A stretch of 64,000 bases of DNA, taken from NCBI GenBank assembly GCA_029168955.1, contig JAPDOI010000368.1, positions 186,001 through 250,000 of the forward strand, written 5' to 3'. The notes beneath the pieces were generated by a model. That model did no database searches. It worked only from the letters and a program-made list of their open reading frames with translations, and was not told the origin of the DNA. The position numbers were made by a program, and so were the translations under genes. The stretch comes from Aplectana chamaeleonis. Taxonomy: Eukaryota; Nematoda; Chromadorea; Rhabditida; Cosmocercidae. This document shows positions 55,001 to 64,000 of this stretch, piece by piece (the first letter of the stretch is position 1; every line of letters begins with the position of its first letter).

Positions 55001-58000
55001 ACGTCGATGACGTCATCAGAAGCCAGATGCACTTTTCACGACGTCCCGATGACGTCATCAGAAGCCAGATGCACTTTTCACGACGTCCCGATGACGTCAT
55101 CAGAAGCCAGATGCACTTTACGACGTCCCGATGACGTCATCAGAAGCCAGATGCACTTTTCGACGTCGATGACGTCAGTCAGAAGCCAGGTGCACTCACG
55201 ACGTCCCGATGACGTCATCAGAAGCCAGATCACTTTTCGACGTCCCGATGACGTCATCAGAAGCCAGATGCACTTTTCACGACGTCCCGATGACGTCATC
55301 AGAATAGGAGCCAGATGCACTTTTCACGACGTCCCGATGACGTCATCAGAAGCCAGGATGCACTTCTTCACGACGTCCCGATGACGTCATCAGAAGCCAG
55401 ATGCACTTTTCACGACGTCCCGATGACGTCATCAGAAACCAGATGCACTTTTCACGACGTCCCGATGACGTCATCAGAAGCCAGGATGCACTTTTCACGA
55501 CGTCCTGACGACGTCATCGGAGGCCAGATGCCCTTTTCGCGAGGTCCCGATGACGTCAGTAGGAGCGAGATGCACTTTTCACGACGTCCCGATGACGTCA
55601 TCAGAAGCCAGATGCACTTTTAACGACGTCCCGATGACGTCATCAGAAGCCAGATGCAGTTTTCACCACGTCATGGTGACGTCATCAGAAGCCAGATGCA
55701 CTTTTCGCGACGTCCCGATGACGTCATCAGAAGCCAGATGCACTTTTCACGTCGTCTCGATGGCGTCATCAGAAGCCAGATGCACTTTTCACGACGGCCC
55801 GATGGCGTCATCAGAAGCCAGATGCACTCACGACGTCCGATGACGTCATCAGAAGCCAGATGCGCTTTTCACGACGTCGATGACGTCATCAGAAGCCAGA
55901 TGCACTTTTCACGACGTCCCGATGACGTCATCAGAAGCCAGATGCACTTTACGACGTCCCGATGACGTCATCAGAAGCCAGATGCACTTTTCACGACGTG
56001 CCGATGACGTCCTCAGAAGCCAGCTGCGCTTTCCACGACGTCCCGATGACGTCATCAGAAGCCAGATGCGCTTTTCACGACGTCCCGATGACGTCATCAG
56101 AAGCCAGATGCGCTTTTCACGACGTCCCGATGACGTCATCAGAAGCCAGATGCGCTTTTCACGACGTCCCGATGACGTCATCAGAAGCCAGTTGCGTCAC
56201 GACGTCCCGATGACGTCATCAGAAGCCAGATGCACTTTTCACGACGTCTCGATGACGTCATCACACGACGTCCCAATGTCGACATCGTCATCAGAAGCCA
56301 GGTGCACTTATCACGACGTCCCGATGACGTCATCAGAAGCCAGATGCACTTTTCACGACGTCCCGATGACGTCATCAGAAGCCAGATGCACTTTTCACGA
56401 CGTCCCGATGACGTCATCAGAAGCCAGATGCACTTTTCACGACGTCCCGATGACGTCATCAGAAGCCAGATGCACTTTTCACGACGTCCCGATGACATCA
56501 TCAGGAGCCAGATGCGCTTTTCACGTCCCGATGACGTCATCGGAAGCCAGATGCACTTTTCACGACGTACCGATGACATCATCAGGAGCCAGATGCACTT
56601 TTCACGGCGTCCCGATGACGTCATCAGAAGCCAGATGCACTTTTCACGACGTCCCGATGACGCCATTAGAAGCCAGCGGCACTCTTCGCGACGTCGCCAT
56701 GACGTCACCAGCAGCCAGATGCACTTTCACGACGTCCCGATGACGTCATCAGAAGCCAGATGCACTTTTCACGACGTCGCGATGACGTCATCAGAAGCCA
56801 GAGGCACTTTTCACGACGTCCCGATGACGTCATCAGAAGCCAGATGCACTTTTCACGACGTCCCGATGACGTCATCAGAAGCCAGATGCACTTTGCACGA
56901 CGTACCGATGACGTCATCAGAAGCCAGATGTACTTTTCACGACGTCCCGATGACGTCATCAGAAGCCAGATGCACTTTTCACGACGTCCCGATGACGTCA
57001 TCAGAAGCCAGATGCACTTTTCACGACGTCCCGATGACGTCATCAGAAGCCAGATGCACTTTTCACGTCGTCCCGATGACGTCATCAGAAGCCAGATGCA
57101 CTTTTCACGACGTCCCGATGACGTCATCAGAAGCCAGATGCACTTTTCACGACGTCCCGATGACGTCATCAGAAGCCAGATGCACTTTTCACGACGTCCC
57201 GATGACGTCATCAGAAGCCAGATTCACTTTTCACGACGTTCCGATGACGTCATCAGAAGCCAGATGCACTTTTCACGACGTCCCGATGACGTCATCAGAA
57301 GCCAGATGTACTTATCACGACGTCCCGATGACGTCATCAGAAGCCAGATGCACTTTTCACGACGTTCCGATGACGTCATCAGAAGCCAGATGTACTTATC
57401 ACGACGTCCCGATGACGTCATCAGAAGCCAGATTCACTTATCACGACGTCCCGATGACGTCATCAGAAGCCAGATGCACTTTTCACGACGTCCCGATGAC
57501 GTCATCAGAAGCCAGATGCACTTTTCACGACGTCCCGATGACGTCATCAGAAGCCAGATGCACTTTTCACGACGTCCCGATGACGTCATCAGAAGCCAGA
57601 TTCACTTTTCACGACGCCCCGATGACGTCATCAGAAGCCAGATGTACTTATCACGACGTTCCGATGACGTCATCGGAAGCCAGATTCACTTTTCACGACG
57701 TTCCGATGACGTCATCAGAAGCCAGATGCACTTTTCACGACGTCCCGATGACGTCATCAGAAGCCAGGTGCACTATCACGACGTCCCGATGACGTCATCA
57801 GCCAGATGCCCACGACGTCCGATGACGTCATCAGAAGCCAGATGCACTTTTCACGACGTCCCGATGACGTCATCAGAAGCCAGATGCACTTTTCACGACG
57901 TCCCGATGACGTCATCAGAAGCCAGATGCACTTTCACGACGTCCCGATGACGTCATCAGAAGCCAGATGCACTTTTCACGACGTCCCGATGACGTCATCG

Positions 58001-61000
58001 CCAAAGCACTTTTCTAGACGTCCCGATGTCGTCATCAGAAGCCAGGTGCACTTTTCACGACGTCACGATGACGTCATCAGAAGCCCACGACGTCCCGATG
58101 TCGTCATCAGAAGCCAGATGCACTTTTCACGACGTCCCGATGACGTCATCAGAAACCAGATGCACTTTTCACGACGTCCCGATGACGTCATCAGAAGCCA
58201 GATGCACTTTTCACGACGTCCCGATGACGTCATCAGAAACCAGATGCACTTTTCACGACGTCCCGATGACGTCATCAGAAGCCAAATGCACTTTTCACGA
58301 CGTCCCGATGACGTCATCAGAAGCCAGATGCACTTTTCACGGCTTCCTGATGACGTCATCAGAAGCCCAAGACGTCCCGATGTCGTCATCAGAAGCCAGA
58401 TGCACTTTTCACGACGTCCCGATGACGTCATCAGAAACCAGATGCACTTTTCACGACGTCCCGATGACGTCATCAGAAGCCAGATGCACTTTTCACGACG
58501 TCCCGATGACGTCATCAGAAGCCAGATGCACTTTTCACGACGTCCCGATGACGTCATCAGAAGCCAGATGCACTTTTCACGACGTCACGATGACGTCATC
58601 AGAAGACAGATGCACTTTTCACGACGTCCCGATGACGTCATCAGAAGCCAGATGCACTTTCACGACGTCCCGATGACGTCACTCAGAAGCCAGATGCACT
58701 TTTACGACGTCCCGATGACGTCATCAGAAGCCAGATGCACTTTTCACGACGTCCCGATGACGTCATCAGAAGCCAGATGCACTTTTACGACGTCCCGATG
58801 ACGTCATCAGAAGCCAGATGCACTTTAACGACGTCCCGCTGACGTCATCAGAAGCCAGATGCACTTTTCACGACGTCCCGATGACGTCATCAGAAGCCAG
58901 ATGCACTTTTCACGACGTCCCGATGACGTCATCAGAAGCCAGATGCACTTTTCACGACGTCCCGATGACGTCATCAGAAGCCAGATGCACTTTTCACGAC
59001 GTCCCGATGACGTCATCAGAAGCCAGATGCACTTTTCACGACGTCCCGATGACGTCATCAGAAGCCAGATGCACTTTTCACGACGTTCCGATGACGTCAT
59101 CAGAAGCCAGATGCACTTTTCACGACGTCCCGATGACGTCATCAGAAGCCAGATGCACTTTTCACGACGTCCCGATGACGTCATCAGAAGCCAGGTGCAC
59201 TTATCACGACGTCCCGATGACGTCATCAGAAGCCAGATGCACTTTTCACGACGTCCCGATGACGTCATCAGAAGCCAGATGCGCTTTTCACGACGTCCCG
59301 ATGACGTCATCAGAAGCCCACGACGTCCCGATGTCGACATCAGAAGCCAGGTGCACTTATCACGACGTCCCGATGACGTCATCAGGAGCCAGATGCACTT
59401 ATCACGACGTCCCGATGACGTCATCAGAAGCCAGTTGCACTTTTCACGACGTTCCGATGACGTCATCAGAAGCCAGATGCACTTTTCACGACGTCCCGAT
59501 GACGTCATCAGAAGCCAGATGTACTTATCACGACGTCCCGATGACGTCATCAGAAGCCAGATGCACTTTTCACGACGTTCCGATGACGTCATCAGAAGCC
59601 AGATGTACTTATCACGACGTCCCGATGACGTCATCAGAAGCCAGATGCACTTTTCACGACGTCCCGATGACGTCATCAGAAGCCAGATGCACTTTTCACG
59701 ACGTCCCGATGACGTCATCAGAAGCCAGATGCACTTTTCACGACGTCCCGATGACGTCATCAGAAGCCAGGTGCACTTATCACGACGTCCCGATGACGTC
59801 ATCAGAAGCCAGATGCACTTTTCACGACGTCCCGATGACGTCATCAGAAGCCAGATGCACTTTTCACGACGTCCCGATGACGTCATCAGAAGCCAGATGC
59901 ACTTTTCACGACGCCCAGATCACGTCATCAGAAGCCAGATGCACTTTTCACGACGTCCCGATGACGTCATCAGAAGCCAGATGCACTTTTCACGACGTCC
60001 CGATGACGTCATCAGAAGCCAGATGCACTTTTCAGGACGTCCCGATGACGTCATCAGAAGCCAAATGCACTTTTCAGGACGTCCCGATGACGTCATCAGA
60101 AGCCAGATGCACTTTTCAGGACGTCCCGATGACGTCATCAAGCCATGCACTTTTCACGACGTCCTGATGACGTCATCAGAAGCCAGATGCACTTTTCGCG
60201 ACGCCCCGATGACGTCATCAGAAGCCAGATGCACTTTTCACGACGTCCCGATGACGTCATCAGAAGCCAGATGCACTTTTCACGACGTCCCGATGACGTC
60301 ATCAGAAGCCAGATGCACTTTTCACGACGTCCCGATGACGTCATCAGAAGCCAGATGCACTTTTTACGACGTCCCGATGACGTCATCAGAAGCCAGATGC
60401 ACTTTTCACGACGTCCCGATGACGTCATCAGAAGCCAGATGCACTTTTCACGACGTCCCGAAGACGTCATCAGAAGCCAGATGCACTTTTCGCGTCGTCC
60501 CTATGACGTCATCAGAAGCCAGATGCACTTTCACGACGTCCCGATGACATCATAAGAAGCCAGATGCACTTTTCACGACGTCCCGATGACGTCATCAGAA
60601 GCCAGATGCGCTTTTCACGACGTCCCGATGACGTCATCAGAAGCCAGATGCGCTTTTCACGACGTCCCGATGACGTCATCAGAAGCCAGATGCGCTTTTC
60701 ACGACGTCCCGATGACGTCATCAGAAGCCAGATGCGCTTTTCACGACGTCCCGATGACGTCATCAGAAGCCAGATGCGCTTTTCACGACGTCCCGATGAC
60801 GTCATCAGAAGCCAGGTGCACTTTTCACGACGTCCCGACGACTTCATCAGAAGCCAGATGCACTTTTTACGATGTCCCGATGACATCATAAGAAGCCAGA
60901 TGCACTTTTCACGACGTCCCGATGACGTCATCAGAAGCCAGATGCACTTTTCACGACGTCCCGATGACGTCATCAGAAGCCACGTGCACTTATCACGACG

Positions 61001-64000
61001 TCCCGATGACGGCATCAGAAGCCAGATGCACTTTTCACGACGTCCCGATGACGTCATCAGAAGCCAGATGCACTTTTCACGACGTCTCGATGACGTCATC
61101 AGAAGCCCACGACGTCCCGATGTCGTCATCAGAAGCCAGGTGCACTTATCACGACGTCCCGATGACGTCATCAGAAGCCAGATGCACTTTTCACGACGTC
61201 CCGATGACGTCATCAGAAGCCATATGCACTTTTCACGAAGTCCCAATGACGTCATCAGAAGCCAGATGTACTTTTCACGACGACCCGATGACGTCATGAG
61301 AAGCTAGGTGCACTTTTCACGACGTCCCGATGACGTCATCAGAAGCCGGATGCAATTTTCACGACTTCACGACGTCCCGATGACGTATCAGAAGCCAGAT
61401 GCACTTTTCACGACGCCCCGATGACGTCATCAGAAGCCAGATGCGCTTTTCACGACGCCCCGATGACGTCATCAGAAGCCAGATGCACTTTTCACGACGT
61501 CCCGATGACGTCATCAGAAGCCAGATGCACTTTTCACGACGTCCCGATGACGTCATCAGAAGCCAGATGCACTTTTCACGACGTCCCGATGACGTCATCA
61601 GAAGCCAGATGCGCTTTTCACGACGTCCCGATGACGTCATCAGAAGCCAGATGCACTTTTCACGACGCCCCGATGACGTCATCAGAAGCCAGATGCACTT
61701 CTCACGACATCCCGGTCACGTCATCAAATAGATGCACCTTTTCACGACGTCCCGATGACGTCATCAGAACAAATGCACTTTTCGACGTCGATGGCGTCCC
61801 GATGACGTCATCAGAAGCCAGGTGCACTTTCAAGACGTCCCGATGTCGTCATCAGAAGCCAGGTGCACTTTTCACGATGTCGTCATCGATGAGCCAGATG
61901 CACTTTTCACGACGTCACGATGACGTCATCAGCCGGATGCACTTTTACCGACGCCCCGATGACGTCATCAGAAGCCAGATGCACTTTTCACGACGTCCCG
62001 ATGACGTCATCAGAAGCCAGATGCACTTTTCACGACGTCCCGATGACGTCATCAGAAGCCGGATGCAATTTTCACGACGTCCCGATGACGTCATCAGAAG
62101 CCAGATGCACTCTTCGCGACGTCCCGATGACGTCATCAGAAGCCGGATGCAATTTTCACGACGTCCCGATGACGTCATCAGAAGCCAGATGCACTTTTCA
62201 CGACGTCCCGATGACGTCATCAGAAGCCAGATGCACTTTTCGCGACGTCCCGATGACGTCATCAGAAGCCAGATGCACTTTTCACGACGTCCCGATGACG
62301 TCATCAGAAGCCAGATGCACTTTTCACGACGTCCCGATGACGTCATCAGAAGCCAGATGCACTTTTCACGACGTCTCGATGACGTCATCAGAAGCCAGAT
62401 GCACTTTTCATGACGTCTCGATGACGTCATCAGAAGCCAGATGCACTTTTTCACGACGTCCAAATGACGTCATCAGAAGCCAGATGCACTTTTCACGACG
62501 TCCAAATGACGTCATCAGAAGCCAGATGCACTTTCCACGACGTCCCGATGACGTCATCAGAAGCCAAATGCACTTTTCACGACGTCCCGATGACGTCATC
62601 AGAAACCAGATGCACTTTTCACGACGTCCCGATGACGTCATCAGAAGCCAGATGCGCACTTTTCACGACGTCCCGATGACGTCATCAGAAGCCAGATGCA
62701 CTTTTCACGACGTCCCGATGACGTCATCAGAAGCCAGATGCACTTTTCACGACGTCCCGATGACGTCATCAGCCAGATGCACTTTCACGACGTCCCGATG
62801 ACGTCATCAGAAGCCAGATGCACTTTTCACGGCGTCCCGATGACGTCATCAGAAGCCAGATGCACTTTTCACGACGTCCCGATGACGTCATCAGAAGCCA
62901 GATGCACTTTTCACGACGTCCCGATGACGTCATCAGAAGCCAGATGCACTTTTCACGACGTCCCGGGGACGTCATCAGAAGCCAAATGCACTTTTCACGA
63001 CGTCCCGGTGACGTCATCAGAAGCCAGATGCACTTTTCACGACGTCCCGATGATGTCATCAGAAGCCAGATGCACCTTTCACGACGTCCCAGTGACGTCA
63101 TCAGAAGCCAGATGCACTTTTCACGACATCCCGATGACGTCATCAGAAGCCAGATGCACTTTTCACGACGTCCGGATGACGTCATCAGAAGCCAAATGCC
63201 CTTTTCACGACGTCCCGATGACGTCATCAGAAGGAAAATGCACTTTTCACGACGCACCGATGACGTCATAAGAAGCCAGATGCACTTTTCACGACGTCCC
63301 GATGACGTCATCAGAAGCCAGATGCACTTTTCACGACATCCCGGTGACGTCATCAGAAGCCAGATGCACTTTTCACGACGTCCCGGTGACGTCATCAGAA
63401 GCCAGATGCACTTTTCACGACCTCCCGAGGACGTCATCGGAAGCCAGATGCACTTTTCACGCCGTCCCGTTGCCGTCATCAGAACCCAGATCCACTTTTC
63501 ACGACGTCTCGGTGACGTCATCATAAGCCAGATGCACTTTTCACGACGTCCCGATGACGTCATCAGAAGCCAGATGCCCTTTCCACGACGTCCCGATGAC
63601 GTCATCAGAAGCCAGATGCACTTTTCACGACGTCCCGATGACGTCATCAGAAGCCAGATGCACTTTTCACGACGTCCCAATGACGTCATCAGAAGCCAGA
63701 TGCACTTTTCACGACGTCCCTATGACGTCATCAGGAGCCGGATGCAATTTTCACGACGTCCCGATGACGTCATCAGAAGCCGGATGCAATTTTCACGACG
63801 TCCCGATGACGTGATCAGAAGCCGGATGCAATTTTACGACGTCCCGATGACGTCACCAGAAGCCAGATGCACTTTTCACGACGTCCCGATAACGTCATCA
63901 GAAGCCAAATGCGGTTTTCACGACGTCCCAATGACGTCATCAGAAACGAGATGCACTTTTCACGACGTCCCGATCACGTCATCAGAAGCCGGATGCAATT
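46019..64000. repeat. 42-bp satellite array with CRE-like palindrome
   Basis: About 418 tandem units after 46445 plus one and a half before the MITE; runs off the window. The monomer contains GATGACGTCATC (a 12-bp palindrome including TGACGTCA), then AGAAGCCAGATGCACTTTTC, then ACGACGTCC. Variants: GATGTCGTCATC, AGGTGCACTTATC, CATATGC..CGAAGTCCCAATG, AGATGCGC, CGGATGCAATTTTC, and a 30-bp unit lacking AGATGCACTTTT. Because 42 and 30 are multiples of three and no stop occurs, both strands show long 14-residue-periodic open frames; these are not genes. Confidence 0.98.
46083..46444. mobile_element. Family G MITE inside the first satellite units
   Basis: 362 bp, left end GGGCTATCCTAGACAGGGGG, complement of right end GTGGACTATCTCCGACGGGG. 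The 8-bp duplication CGATGACG (46075-46082 and 46445-46452) is satellite sequence, so the MITE entered an existing monomer. Confidence 0.8.

Noticed and set aside
46445..64000. Long ORFs on both strands (up to ~617 codons) with 14-residue periodic proteins
   Set aside because: They follow from a 42-bp satellite whose period is divisible by three and which lacks stops in several frames. They are open on both strands at once and break wherever a unit loses a base.

Overview
The window is eukaryotic, repeat-dominated DNA, most likely from a nematode. This is inferred from short introns (77 and 85 bp) with TTTCAG-like acceptors in the one gene whose end can be read, from mariner elements, from an RTE-type LINE of the kind common in strongylid worms, and from a very dense load of short inverted-repeat elements (MITEs). 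There are no bacterial genes, operons or ribosome binding sites.

Layout. 1-4.3 kb: MITEs of several families, a foldback repeat and one candidate exon. 4.3-13.5 kb: a Penelope-like retroelement (PLE) cluster of one inverted and three direct copies, flanked as a unit by a 13-bp direct repeat; each copy ends in a hammerhead-ribozyme-like motif, and the last copy carries a TTAA-flanked MITE in its ORF. 13.5-21 kb: more MITEs, a GC-rich foldback, a near-perfect 147-bp hairpin and two candidate exons. 21-29.5 kb: a MITE (family F) split by a 7.28-kb element with terminal inverted repeats, an 8-bp target duplication and mirrored subterminal arrays of a 21-bp repeat. 29.5-35.4 kb: a 60-bp tandem repeat, TTAA MITEs, a (TAA)n tract and a weaker 4.9-kb element with related ends and arrays. 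35.8-36.2 kb: the last three exons of an unidentified gene. 36.3-44.3 kb: two mariner elements, a 5'-truncated RTE LINE cut by a TA-flanked MITE, and further MITEs. 44.3-46 kb: a decayed tRNA-Arg-like sequence, a long inverted repeat and a candidate exon. 46.0 kb to the end: a 42-bp satellite of about 418 units that runs out of the window.

How the parts relate. Nearly all recognisable coding sequence belongs to transposable elements, and every such ORF is broken: by one nonsense codon (mariner 1), by single-base indels (mariner 2, PLE copies A-C), by an insertion (PLE copy D, LINE) or by truncation. Nesting gives relative ages: the satellite, family F, PLE copy D and the LINE were all in place before smaller elements entered them. 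Many breaks are one-base indels, often in homopolymers, and indels in the satellite are patchy, so consensus error in a long-read assembly is a serious alternative to genuine decay.

The best candidates for something undescribed are the 7.28-kb element with mirrored 21-bp core/variable arrays (with its 4.9-kb possible relative), and the 42-bp satellite that places a 12-bp palindrome containing the CRE core TGACGTCA in almost every monomer. Candidate host exons were called only from open frames and splice signals; none could be assigned a function.
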